Of a stretch of DNA of 22,144 bases, positions 15,118-22,144 are shown in pieces. The DNA is taken from assembly GCA_015062085.1 (NCBI GenBank), contig SUVI01000053.1, positions 1 through 22,144 on the forward strand, written 5' to 3'. Numbering within the stretch: the first letter of the stretch is position 1; each line of letters opens with the position of its first letter. Origin of the DNA: Planctomycetaceae bacterium (GTDB lineage: Bacteria; Planctomycetota; Planctomycetia; Pirellulales; Thermoguttaceae). The notes below the pieces were generated by a model that saw only the letters and a list, made by a program, of their open reading frames with translations, was not told the DNA's origin and searched no databases. The position numbers and the translations under genes were made by a program.

Positions 15118-16389
15118 ATGAAAAAAATACACTTTTTTTGTGTCATTTTAGCACTTTTTTTCATCATTTCGCAAGCAGCTGCCCAGCAGACCCTCCGCGA
15201 ATGGCATGTTTCTCTGAGCGAGGAAGCGGAAGCGGCCGGCTCTAGCTCCGCCTCTGCCCCGGTATCCGAACCGGCTGCGATGAACAAAAAACGCATCGCG
15301 TGCATTTTCTCACAGACCCACGTTTACGCTCCGAGCACAGGAAAATTTGAATTGGACCGCAATATTGCTTTTCGCCTCGGAAATTACATCCAGGTCAGGA
15401 GCGTTTTGGAACAGTACGGCAAGTTTGAGGGAATATACACCCTAATGGGGCCCGATCTGACCAAAGAAAATGTACAAAAAGCCTTCGTCTGCATGCAGGA
15501 AGAAACTTCTCCCGGCGACGAGATCTTCATTTACTGGGAAAGTCACGGATGTTCCGATCAGTGGGACCACTCCGGCGAGGAGGCGGACGGATTCAACGAG
15601 TACCTTTTCCTCGGACGTTCTGGGAGTCAGCACTGCATCACAGACGATGAATTCAGCGACCTGCTCAAAAAACTGAACGGCAGAAAAGTCATGATCCTCA
15701 TGGAAGCGTGTCACTCCGGCGGCTTGATTACCGAAAGTTCCCCAAAAGGCCTGATGCAGGCGTCCAATTTCCCGTTTAAAGATGCTGCTTCGCTCGAAAA
15801 TGACATCGAGGACCATTGCGGGAAGATCCGCTACGAAACGCTCACGCCTTTGTTGCCGCAGATCATGACGAAAGCGGATCCTCCAAGCACGGAAAACCGA
15901 AATTTCTCCTCACTCCGAGACTTTCTCCCCCCCAAAAGCCTCAAGAGCAAGACCGTGTTCTTCAACAGAGTATTCCAGCAGTCCGGCGGCAGGGACATCA
16001 GCGGTCAGACCCATTCCGACGTTTCCGTGATCTTCACGGCCGGAGAAACAGAGAAGTCCTACTGTGCACTGTTCACGAACACCGGAAAAGCCGTCGTCTA
16101 TGATCACGCCCGCGATCGCTACACCTTCAGTACAGACCTCGAGGAACCTGATTGCCTGCCGATCGGCGCACCCGTTTTTGCACTGGTTCTCGCGATAACG
16201 GATGCCACCGGTGAATACTCAGACGCACACCATACCGATTTTGCAGACATCTGGAAGATCGTGAAAGACCTGATCCCTGAAAACTGCAGACGGATCAACC
16301 AAATGCGAGACCCCGGTACTCCCGAAATGACGCAGACCCCCTGCTATTTGAACACGACCGGCCCCATCGATGTGTGTCCTAAAAAATAG
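15118..16389 (+). CDS. Secreted caspase-like protein with variant active site
   Basis: A 423-residue exported protein (signal peptide MKKIHFFCVILALFFIISQA, cut near AAAQ). A Ser/Ala-rich linker precedes a caspase-like fold from about residue 58. The dyad is present: His143 in IYWESHGCSD and Cys198 in MEACHSGG. The normally small Thr/Ser-Gly before His is Glu-Ser, and the Asp before the Cys motif is Glu (MEAC instead of LDTC), so specificity or activity may differ. The long C-terminal part (about 240-423) contains a second conserved-looking segment (SDVSVIFTAGETEKSYCALF) reminiscent of the 'ts...e.s' strand after the catalytic Cys in C14 enzymes, with a long insert before it. It has no DUF4384. 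AAGGAA lies 8 bases upstream of the ATG, and the gene lies 32 bp after the anti-sigma gene. Confidence 0.82.
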   Translation: MKKIHFFCVILALFFIISQAAAQQTLREWHVSLSEEAEAAGSSSASAPVSEPAAMNKKRIACIFSQTHVYAPSTGKFELDRNIAFRLGNYIQVRSVLEQYGKFEGIYTLMGPDLTKENVQKAFVCMQEETSPGDEIFIYWESHGCSDQWDHSGEEADGFNEYLFLGRSGSQHCITDDEFSDLLKKLNGRKVMILMEACHSGGLITESSPKGLMQASNFPFKDAASLENDIEDHCGKIRYETLTPLLPQIMTKADPPSTENRNFSSLRDFLPPKSLKSKTVFFNRVFQQSGGRDISGQTHSDVSVIFTAGETEKSYCALFTNTGKAVVYDHARDRYTFSTDLEEPDCLPIGAPVFALVLAITDATGEYSDAHHTDFADIWKIVKDLIPENCRRINQMRDPGTPEMTQTPCYLNTTGPIDVCPKK

Positions 16390-16398
16390 CATTTCCCA

Positions 16399-16472
16399 AA
16401 GGGGGCTTCCCAAACGATCGGAAGATCCGCGGTTTGGAAGGAAAATGAGCGAAAAAATCGGGAAACCCCCTT
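16399..16472. promoter_or_regulatory. Long inverted repeat ending at the dehydrogenase -35 box
   Basis: AAGGGGGCTTCCC (16399-16411) pairs with GGGAAACCCCCTT (16460-16472), 12 of 13 positions. An inner CCAAAC/GTTTGG stem lies at 16410-16437. The right arm runs into the TTGACA at 16471. It may end the island transcript or form a cruciform or operator over the promoter; no T-run follows on the plus strand. Confidence 0.5.
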
Positions 16473-16498
16473 GACAAAAAACGCGGATCCGATAAAAT
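16471..16498 (+). promoter_or_regulatory. Sigma70-type promoter of the dehydrogenase gene
   Basis: TTGACA, 16-bp spacer, TAAAAT (16493-16498). Transcription would start near 16505, leaving a leader of about 65 nt with a small GGAGG-CGTT-CCTCC hairpin (16543-16556) just before the real SD. Confidence 0.8.
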
Positions 16499-16569
16499 CA
16501 AATCAATTCTGTTTTTTTTGATTTTTTTGCGTATCTCGAACAGGAGGCGTTCCTCCGAGGGAGAAAAAC

Positions 16570-17622
16570 ATGAAAACGTACAAGATCGACCTGATCCCTG
16601 GCGACGGTGTCGGTATCGAAGTGGTTCGTGAAGGCCGTAAAGCACTGGAAAAACTCGGCGCAATGGCTGACGTGAAGTTTGAGTTCAATGAACTGCCGTG
16701 GAGCTGCGAGTACTACCTCAAGCACGGCGTCATGATGCCGGAAGACGGTCTGAAGATCCTCGACGACTGCGACGCGATCCTCCTGGGTGCCGTCGGTTTT
16801 CCGGGCGTTTCGGACGTGGTCTCCGCGCAGAATCTCCTCTTTCCGATCCGACGCGGTTTCGATCAGTATGTGAACATGCGCCCGATCAAACTCCTCCCGG
16901 GTCTCGTCTCCCCGATCAAGAACGACAAGATCGACTTCGTCGTCGTTCGCGAGAACTCCGAAGGCGAATATTGCTCGGAAGGCTGCATCACGGAAGACCC
17001 GGTCAAGGGCAAGAAAGTGATCCAGAACTCCATTTTCACGCAGCTCGGCACCGAACGCATCATGCGCTACGCGTACGAGTACGCCGTGAAACACGGAAAG
17101 ACCAAGGTCCTCAGCGCCACGAAATCCAATGCGCTGAAATACTCCATGGTCTTCTGGGATGAAGTGCAGGAACAGGTCAAGAAAGACTACCCGCAGATCG
17201 AGTCGAGCAAAATGCACATCGACGCGCTGACCGGAAAATTCATCATGCGTCCGGACGATCTCGAAGTCGTCGTGGCAAGCAACCTCTTCGGCGACATTCT
17301 GACGGACCTCGGTTCCGCAATGCTCGGAAGTATCGGCATTTCCCCCTCCGGAAACATCAACCCGACCGGCGAGCACCCCAGCATGTTCGAGCCGATCCAC
17401 GGTTCCGCGCCGGACATCGCAGGCCGCGGCATCGCAAACCCGATGGGAACGCTCTGGGCCGTGAACATGATGCTCGACCAGCTTGGAGAACACGCGCTGG
17501 CCGACGCGCTGATGGACGCCATGTGTGCCGTCCTGGTCGCCGGAAAGATCCGTACCCCGGACCTTGGCGGAACGTCCAGCACCTCCGAATTCGGTGACGC
17601 CGTCTGCGCCGCGCTGAAATAA
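16570..17622 (+). CDS. D-malate/tartrate dehydrogenase family (isopropylmalate dehydrogenase superfamily)
   Basis: A 350-residue NAD-dependent beta-decarboxylating dehydrogenase. It begins with IDLIPGDGVGIEVV. The segment WSCEYYLKHGVMMPEDGLKI, DAILLGAVGFPGVSD and FDQYVNMRPIKLLPG closely follow the DmlA/TtuC branch, which oxidises D-malate or tartrate, rather than LeuB. Other family motifs are VVRENSEGEY, the metal-binding segment SNLFGDILTDLGSAMLGSIG and the NAD-site HGSAPDIAGRGIANP. The exact substrate cannot be fixed from sequence; a LeuB or HICDH-like role is possible in this phylum. It has its own strong promoter, a GAGGGAG ribosome site 7 bases before the ATG and a terminator, so it is a single-gene unit inserted between the caspase genes. 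The long antisense frame over it is a shadow. Confidence 0.9.
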   Translation: MKTYKIDLIPGDGVGIEVVREGRKALEKLGAMADVKFEFNELPWSCEYYLKHGVMMPEDGLKILDDCDAILLGAVGFPGVSDVVSAQNLLFPIRRGFDQYVNMRPIKLLPGLVSPIKNDKIDFVVVRENSEGEYCSEGCITEDPVKGKKVIQNSIFTQLGTERIMRYAYEYAVKHGKTKVLSATKSNALKYSMVFWDEVQEQVKKDYPQIESSKMHIDALTGKFIMRPDDLEVVVASNLFGDILTDLGSAMLGSIGISPSGNINPTGEHPSMFEPIHGSAPDIAGRGIANPMGTLWAVNMMLDQLGEHALADALMDAMCAVLVAGKIRTPDLGGTSSTSEFGDAVCAALK

Positions 17623-17639
17623 ATACACAGAAACTCTCC

Positions 17640-17668
17640 ACAAGCCTCTTCATCGGGAAGAGGCTTGT
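17640..17668 (+). terminator. Rho-independent terminator after the dehydrogenase gene
   Basis: ACAAGCCTCTTC pairs perfectly with GAAGAGGCTTGT across the loop ATCGG, followed by ATTTACGCTTTT. The U-tract is imperfect, but the stem of 12 pairs is strong and it lies 17 bp after the stop. Confidence 0.82.
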
Positions 17669-17706
17669 ATTTACGCTTTTAAATATACCAACATAGGGAA
17701 TGTGAC

Positions 17707-19878
17707 ATGATGAAATGCTTTATCTGGCGAAATTGGTTTGTCCTTTGTTTTTTGCTCTGTGGAATGTGTCTTGCCGAAGCAGTGAACGAGCGCGGGGTAG
17801 CCATCGTTCCGAAGGCGGAAGACGACGGAGTGCAAAAGTACGCTTTCATCGTCGCGGTCAGCGATTACGATACTGGAATCAGCAATCTCCAATGCACGGT
17901 TAAGGATGCGCGCGATTTTAAAGAGCAGCTTTTGAAATTGGGATTTGAAGAACAGAATATCGATCTTTTGACATCTGAAGAAAATTTTGCGGATCTGCCA
18001 TTGAAAAAGAAGATCCTCTCTCGCTACGACAACCTTCTGAAACGCGTTAAGGAGGGGGATTGGGTCGTCGTTTATTTGAGCGGTCACGGGGTCAAGCTCC
18101 AGGGAAAGGAAGGCTCGTGGTTCTGCCCATCGGACACAGATGTCGAAAATATGGCAGAAACGACCGTCTCCATTGACGAGATGCTCAAAAAACTAAGTGA
18201 TTCGAAAGCCGGTTTCCGCTGGATGATCGTGGATGCGTGCCGAAATATTCCGGAAGGAAGCAAGGGGATCTTCGAAGGGATAAAATCGCCCCCCGCCCAA
18301 GTGCTGGAAACGGTGGCGGACCCGCCGGAAAACATCATGCTGATGCAGAGCTGCCAGCCGGGTCAGTGCTCCTACGAGGCGGTATCGGTGGGGAACGGTA
18401 TCTTCACCATGAGTCTGCTCGAGGCGTTCTCGATGGAGGCGGACAAAGACCAAGACGGGACCGTCAAGTTTTCTGAGATCTTTCAATACGTCTCCGAACG
18501 GACGAACGAACTGGCGAATCACCATGTCAAAAAATCGCAGATCCCGCAGGTGACGGGAAAAATGACCGACTTTGACTTCCTGCGCGACGTGAACTTCCCG
18601 AAAGCGGAGGAACTTCTTTCGGAAGCGCTCAAAAAGGTGGAGGCGGAAGAGTTTGAAACGGCACTCGGACTGGCGGAACAGGCCTGTGCGCTTTGCCCGC
18701 GGGTACGGAAATTCCAGAGCGAAAAAGAAAAGATCGCGCTGAAGATCGAGACCTCCAAACCGAAAGTGCTGAAGGAAGTCAGCTGGCCTGCCGACGGTCT
18801 GACGCTTCAGGAAGCGTACGATAAAACTGCAGAAGACGGCACGCTTACCATCCTCCGCGGCGTGCACGACGTGCCGGAAACGCTCGTCATCCGCAAAAAC
18901 ATCACGATCACCGGCCAAAGCACGAACCGCGACTACACCGTCCTTAAAGGCGGCAAGCAAAACGTCCTCCGCCTCGAAACCGGCTTCGCGGAAATCAAAA
19001 ACCTCACGATCAAAAATGAGGGAGACTCTCAAGATTCTGGAACCAGTGCAGTTCGTATCCACGCTCCCCTGTGCGCCTTTGAAAACTGCCTGTTTACCTC
19101 CGAGAAATGCGTTGGTTTTCTTGTTGACCGGAAAGACTCTTCCCCGATCGTGACCCGCTGTGCGGCGAAAAACTGCGGCACTGTGGGATTTTTGGTCTGC
19201 TCCGGTGCCTCCGGAACGTTTACGGACTGCGAATCCAGCGGAAACGCGTTGGCTGGAATTGAGGTCCGCGACAGCGGCACGAACCCGACGGTGGAGAAAT
19301 GCCGATCCACGAATAATCAAGAGGCGGGAATTTTTGTCTACGACGGCGCCTCCGGAACGTTTACGGACTGCGAAGCCAGCGGAAACGCGTATTCTGGAAT
19401 TCAGGTCCTCGACAGCGGCACGAACCCGACAGTGGAGAAATGCCGATTCATGGATAATCAAGAGGCGGGAATTGGGGTCTGCGACGGCGCCTCCGGAACG
19501 TTTACGGACTGCGAAGCCAGCGGAAACGCGTTGTCTGGAATTGGGGTCGGCGACAGCGGCACGAACCCGACGGTGGAGAAATGCCGATTTACGAATAATC
19601 AAGAGGCGGGAATTTTTGTCTTTCAAGGCGCCTCTGGAACGTTTACGGACTGCGAAGCCAGCGGAAACGCGTATTCTGGAATTGATGTCCGCGACAGCGG
19701 CACGAACCCGACGGTGGAGAAATGCCGATTCATGGATTCCAAGAAAGGTAGTGGAATTTATATCTGGCAAGGCGCCTCCGGAACGTTCCGGAATAATACG
19801 CTCTCCGGGAACGCAAAAAACTGGTACGTTGAAGACGGCAGTTCGCCTGTGCGGGTCGGCAATACGCCGAATGGATGA
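17707..19878 (+). CDS. Secreted caspase with EF-hand-like loop and right-handed beta-helix
   Basis: A 723-residue exported protein (hydrophobic signal about 8-24, ending LAEA). The caspase-like domain spans about 42-300 with His127 in VYLSGHGVK and Cys178 in IVDACRN. A textbook calcium loop DKDQDGTVKFSE lies at 246-257. A helical TPR-like segment (about 300-355) leads to a right-handed parallel beta-helix of the NosD/pectate-lyase type (about 370-715), which opens with LTLQEAYDKTAEDGTLTILR. Four tandem 47-residue units (GASGTFTDCEASGNAYSGI and so on) come from a 141-bp DNA repeat. Beta-helices of this kind usually bind polysaccharide or surface ligands, so the domain may position the protease; that is inference. 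A purine-rich AGGGAA precedes the ATG. No promoter is clear in the 38 bp after the terminator. Confidence 0.88.
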   Translation: MMKCFIWRNWFVLCFLLCGMCLAEAVNERGVAIVPKAEDDGVQKYAFIVAVSDYDTGISNLQCTVKDARDFKEQLLKLGFEEQNIDLLTSEENFADLPLKKKILSRYDNLLKRVKEGDWVVVYLSGHGVKLQGKEGSWFCPSDTDVENMAETTVSIDEMLKKLSDSKAGFRWMIVDACRNIPEGSKGIFEGIKSPPAQVLETVADPPENIMLMQSCQPGQCSYEAVSVGNGIFTMSLLEAFSMEADKDQDGTVKFSEIFQYVSERTNELANHHVKKSQIPQVTGKMTDFDFLRDVNFPKAEELLSEALKKVEAEEFETALGLAEQACALCPRVRKFQSEKEKIALKIETSKPKVLKEVSWPADGLTLQEAYDKTAEDGTLTILRGVHDVPETLVIRKNITITGQSTNRDYTVLKGGKQNVLRLETGFAEIKNLTIKNEGDSQDSGTSAVRIHAPLCAFENCLFTSEKCVGFLVDRKDSSPIVTRCAAKNCGTVGFLVCSGASGTFTDCESSGNALAGIEVRDSGTNPTVEKCRSTNNQEAGIFVYDGASGTFTDCEASGNAYSGIQVLDSGTNPTVEKCRFMDNQEAGIGVCDGASGTFTDCEASGNALSGIGVGDSGTNPTVEKCRFTNNQEAGIFVFQGASGTFTDCEASGNAYSGIDVRDSGTNPTVEKCRFMDSKKGSGIYIWQGASGTFRNNTLSGNAKNWYVEDGSSPVRVGNTPNG
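19207..19773. repeat. 141-bp tandem repeat, 4 units, in the beta-helix
   Basis: GCCTCCGGAACG or its one-base variant recurs at 19207, 19348, 19489 and 19630 (141-bp spacing), then at 19774 (144 bp). Units are nearly identical at DNA level, including synonymous positions, which points to recent amplification or gene conversion. Each unit supplies two helical turns of about 23 residues. Confidence 0.93.
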
Positions 19879-19933
19879 GTTTTCGTTTTTTGGTTTCCGC
19901 GGGGATTTTGGAAAAAATTTTTCGGGCGGGTTC

Positions 19934-19962
19934 TTGACTTTTCCACCGCGGCAGACTATAAT
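19934..19962 (+). promoter_or_regulatory. Sigma70-type promoter of the isochorismatase-family gene
   Basis: TTGACT, 17-bp spacer, TATAAT (19957-19962). Transcription would begin near 19969, giving a leader of about 130 nt. Confidence 0.85.
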
Positions 19963-19965
19963 TGA

Positions 19966-20064
19966 CGGAAGATCCATGGGGAAAACCATGTACAGGAACA
20001 GGAATTCCGGATCTTCCGTAAGTTCCGGAAAATGCTCATCGGAAAATGCCGACCCAAAATCGGC
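19966..20064 (+). promoter_or_regulatory. Structured 5' leader
   Basis: CGGAAGATCC (19966-19975) pairs perfectly with GGATCTTCCG (20009-20018), enclosing a small CATGG/CCATG stem. TTCCGG at 20006-20011 can instead pair with CCGGAA at 20025-20030, so the two folds compete. A third hairpin, GCCGA-TCGGC, lies at 20048-20064. It matches no riboswitch class I recognise. A 33-codon frame starting at the ATG 19976 spans the leader but is probably not translated. Confidence 0.5.
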
Positions 20065-20098
20065 TGCCCGCCAATAGAAACAGAAAGAGAGATTTTTT

Positions 20099-20695
20099 AT
20101 GAACGCCAGGGAAACTGCCTTCATTTTCATCGAATTCCAAAACGAATTCTGCTCGCCGGGAGGAAAACTCTACGACGCCGTCAAAGGGGAACTGGAACGG
20201 AACCGCACGATCGCCAACGCGCAGCGTCTCCTTGCCGGCGCACGCGAAAAAGGCTGCCTCGTGATCCACTGTCCCTTCGTCCTCAATGAAGAGTGGGTCA
20301 AAGCCAACGCCTGCTCGGGGATCGCAGCCGGCATTCTTGAAAACCAGATGTTCGCGCCGGAGACCTGGGGCCAGGCGATCATCGACGCGATGAAACCGAT
20401 GCCGATGGAGCTGATTTTGGCGAACAAACACGCGCTGAGCGCTTTCAGCTACACGGACCTGAACCGTCTTCTTCAGGAAAACGGCATCAAAAATCTGATC
20501 ATCTCCGGATTCCTGACGAACGTCTGTGCCCAGGGGACCGCCTTCAGCGCGTACGATCTCGGCTACCAGACGCGCATGGCACTGGATGCCTGCTGCGCGA
20601 CCTCCGAATCGATCCAGAAGTACGTCGAAAACGACTTCGCCCCCGTCCTCGGCGGCCCCTCCAATGTTGACGATATTCTGAAGGAGATCGACTGA
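20099..20695 (+). CDS. Isochorismatase-family cysteine hydrolase
   Basis: A 198-residue cytoplasmic hydrolase of the isochorismatase-like (cysteine hydrolase) superfamily. The triad positions are Glu12 (IEFQNEF, Glu where Asp is commonest), Lys110 (ANKHALSAF) and Cys143 (SGFLTNVCAQGTAF). Members include nicotinamidases, biuret and carbamoyl hydrolases and isochorismatases; the IEFQN subgroup has no assigned substrate that I know. The ribosome site AGAGAGA lies about 7 bases upstream. It is transcribed alone, from the promoter at 19934 through a structured leader to the terminator at 20725. Confidence 0.9.
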   Translation: MNARETAFIFIEFQNEFCSPGGKLYDAVKGELERNRTIANAQRLLAGAREKGCLVIHCPFVLNEEWVKANACSGIAAGILENQMFAPETWGQAIIDAMKPMPMELILANKHALSAFSYTDLNRLLQENGIKNLIISGFLTNVCAQGTAFSAYDLGYQTRMALDACCATSESIQKYVENDFAPVLGGPSNVDDILKEID

Positions 20696-21013
20696 ATTTA
20701 AGCGCGAAAATCTGGAAATGACGTAAAAAACACGAAGTGACTTGATCGCATTTCGTGTTTTTTATGTGCAGCTCATTTCTTTTCTCTTTTTATCTCTTTA
20801 TGCGCTTCTTTCAAATTCTTTCCAGCCTGCGTATCTTTTCTGTTTGGCGGTGGAGTTCTTCTCTGACTTTCTCCTAAAATCAGAAAAACAGACAAAAATT
20901 AAAGTTTCACACTGGGAAAGGACGATAAGATTTAAGGATTATTCCGATTTTGCGGGCTGTCAAAGTGTCAAAATCCAGGCCCGTCCTTTAACCATTAAGA
21001 AAAATTGGCGAAA
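20696..21013. other. Intergenic region with terminator and pyrimidine-rich stretch
   Basis: After the terminator (20725-20763) comes a T/C-rich plus strand (20764-20880), then A-rich sequence. An 8-bp inverted repeat, AAAGGACG (20917-20924) and CGTCCTTT (20982-20989), flanks the probable upstream region of the last gene. I see no convincing promoter or RNA gene here. Confidence 0.5.
20725..20763 (+). terminator. Strong intrinsic terminator
   Basis: AAAAAACACGAA pairs perfectly with TTCGTGTTTTTT across a 15-nt loop. The A6 and T6 flanks make it bidirectional. It lies 29 bp after the hydrolase stop. Confidence 0.9.
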
Positions 21014-22144
21014 ATGGATAGCAAAAATCGTTCAGAACTTAACGAAAATTTCGTTTCCGATGGATCCGGTTTCCGCAGCAATACGGCCCCGGAGATGCTT
21101 TCGGGAAATGGCACCGCGCCTGTTTCGTCAGGCCGTCTGGACGATTCGATCTGGTCAGATCCGGTCTCTCCCCCGCTGGACGGGGTCTCGAGCCGGGGAT
21201 CTGGCGACATTTTTGAAGATGCTCCGCTTTCGGTCGCGGATCTGGAAGCAAATCTGGCAAAATTTTATGAGGAAACCGCAATGGAAAAGCACTCTTCGGA
21301 TACAGAAATTCGTTTGGGAGAGGCACGGTCTCTTTCCCTTCCGGAACCCGGAAAACGGCTTCAGTCGATGATGCTTGAAACGGGTTCAGTCCGCCAAAAC
21401 ATCAACTCCTGCCGAATGCAGGCCGAAACGGATAGGGTCATGCGCGAAAAGAAAAATTTCCGGAATCAGACCGTGGTTTCAGACGCACATATGCGAGCGT
21501 TTGACGAGGCACTTGATCGGAATTTCGAGCACTGCGAACAGCTTCTGGACCAGCTTTCCCAGCCTCAGGAAACCTCCCGTTCTGGAGATCAGGAGCCGGA
21601 AACAGCAGTCTCTCTGGATGCGCAGCTGACCTCAAGCGTCACGATCCCGAAGATCCCGGGTCGGGTCATCATTCCGAAACAGCGCGGAAATGCGGCACTC
21701 CATGAACTGCTTCGGAAACGGGAGCAGACGTCATGCGGTATCGAGCATGGCTCGGAAATGGAAAATGCGGAACTGGATCCTGAAAATAGCCCAATGCCGG
21801 AACGCCGCCCGAGACGCCGTCGTCCCCAGTCCCGCCGACGTACGAGAAGACCGGTTTCTTCGGAAACTTTCTCCAGCGCAGACCTGCCGAGTGAAGCGGA
21901 AACGCACTCTGTGCTGACCGTGGAGAGCCGGGAAACAGCAAAACCGCTGGGTTTCTGGGGAAAATGTCTCCTTGGGACGGAGATCGCGTTTGGAGTTCTT
22001 CTGGGAGTCGGAGTGGTCGCGGTACTGATGAACGTCCAGAATCCGCTTGAAAAACGGGTCTTTCATGCGTTCCAGAAGGCGGTACCTGCGTCACTGACGT
22101 GCGAGAGCGTGGAAAACGACCTCATGAAAACGGAACTGACGCTT
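21014..22144 (+). CDS. Partial single-pass membrane protein, unknown function
   Basis: An uninterrupted frame of 377 codons begins at ATG 21014 (MDSKNRSELNENFVSDGSGF) and runs off the right edge. The first 310 residues are hydrophilic and low in structure, rich in Ser, Glu, Pro and Arg. An Arg-rich patch near 263-278 (RRPRRRRPQSRRRTRR) may contact nucleic acid or lipid head groups. One transmembrane helix follows at about 322-342 (TEIAFGVLLGVGVVAVLMNV), so the N-terminus is probably cytoplasmic and the missing C-terminus outside. I do not recognise a family. The SD is weak. GC-rich wobble use and the absence of any stop over 1131 bases support it as coding, against the shorter overlapping frames on both strands. 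Confidence 0.75.
   Translation, partial: MDSKNRSELNENFVSDGSGFRSNTAPEMLSGNGTAPVSSGRLDDSIWSDPVSPPLDGVSSRGSGDIFEDAPLSVADLEANLAKFYEETAMEKHSSDTEIRLGEARSLSLPEPGKRLQSMMLETGSVRQNINSCRMQAETDRVMREKKNFRNQTVVSDAHMRAFDEALDRNFEHCEQLLDQLSQPQETSRSGDQEPETAVSLDAQLTSSVTIPKIPGRVIIPKQRGNAALHELLRKREQTSCGIEHGSEMENAELDPENSPMPERRPRRRRPQSRRRTRRPVSSETFSSADLPSEAETHSVLTVESRETAKPLGFWGKCLLGTEIAFGVLLGVGVVAVLMNVQNPLEKRVFHAFQKAVPASLTCESVENDLMKTELTL

Noticed and set aside
16498..17643. 381-residue minus-strand frame over the dehydrogenase gene
   Set aside because: Codon bias of the plus-strand gene leaves the complementary frame open; the product has no recognisable motif.
19976..20077. 33-codon upstream frame as a leader peptide
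   Set aside because: Its possible ribosome site lies at or before the predicted transcription start, and the sequence has no run of regulatory codons. It is kept only as a note under the leader.
18193..20130. 645-residue minus-strand frame and 305-residue alternative plus frame over the beta-helix region
   Set aside because: The 141-bp repeat is a multiple of three, so a stop-free shadow frame is copied in each unit. The caspase frame has clear domains.
20742..21371. 209-residue plus-strand frame after the terminator
   Set aside because: It begins within the terminator stem and overlaps the better-supported frame that starts at 21014.

Overview
The window looks like a chromosomal piece from a member of the PVC superphylum, most likely Planctomycetota. 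This is inferred from gene content: three exported caspase-like proteins, a sigma/zinc-finger anti-sigma pair with TPR-like helices, a MazG-like enzyme with a CPxC...CxC tail, and an ABC ATPase with a YMPDFFG Q-loop. GC content is moderate and sigma70-type -35/-10 boxes are clear in several places. The most striking property is the density of short tandem repeats: more than a dozen arrays in 22 kb, in nearly every second gene and in several intergenic gaps.

Left third (1-7590) is a minus-strand block. It opens with a 17-bp tandem array (29.5 copies) at the 3' end of a YifB/ComM-type AAA+ gene. Upstream of that gene lie a second 17-bp array, an ABC transporter ATPase, a 906-residue membrane protein with a VPEVPEV repeat, and a MazG-like pyrophosphohydrolase. 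Next is a gene broken by an 88-bp array of 17/18-bp units; removing exactly those 88 bp rejoins its reading frame.

Middle (7591-16389) is a plus-strand island of exported proteins. Behind a leader with 10-bp phased T-tracts come a secreted Gln/Lys repeat protein, a secreted protein of unknown function, a secreted transglutaminase-elicitor-like enzyme fused to an acidic repeat and DUF4384, a DUF4384-caspase, a sigma factor, its overlapping anti-sigma-like partner, and a second caspase-like protein. The Gln/Lys repeat protein has the composition expected of a transglutaminase substrate. I infer that the island may cross-link and proteolytically process an extracellular or envelope material under control of its own sigma factor.

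Right third (16390-22144) holds a D-malate/tartrate dehydrogenase-family gene with its own promoter and terminator, a third caspase fused to an EF-hand-like loop and a right-handed beta-helix built from near-identical 141-bp units, an isochorismatase-family hydrolase behind a structured leader, a strong terminator, and the first 377 codons of an unrecognised single-pass membrane protein that runs off the window.
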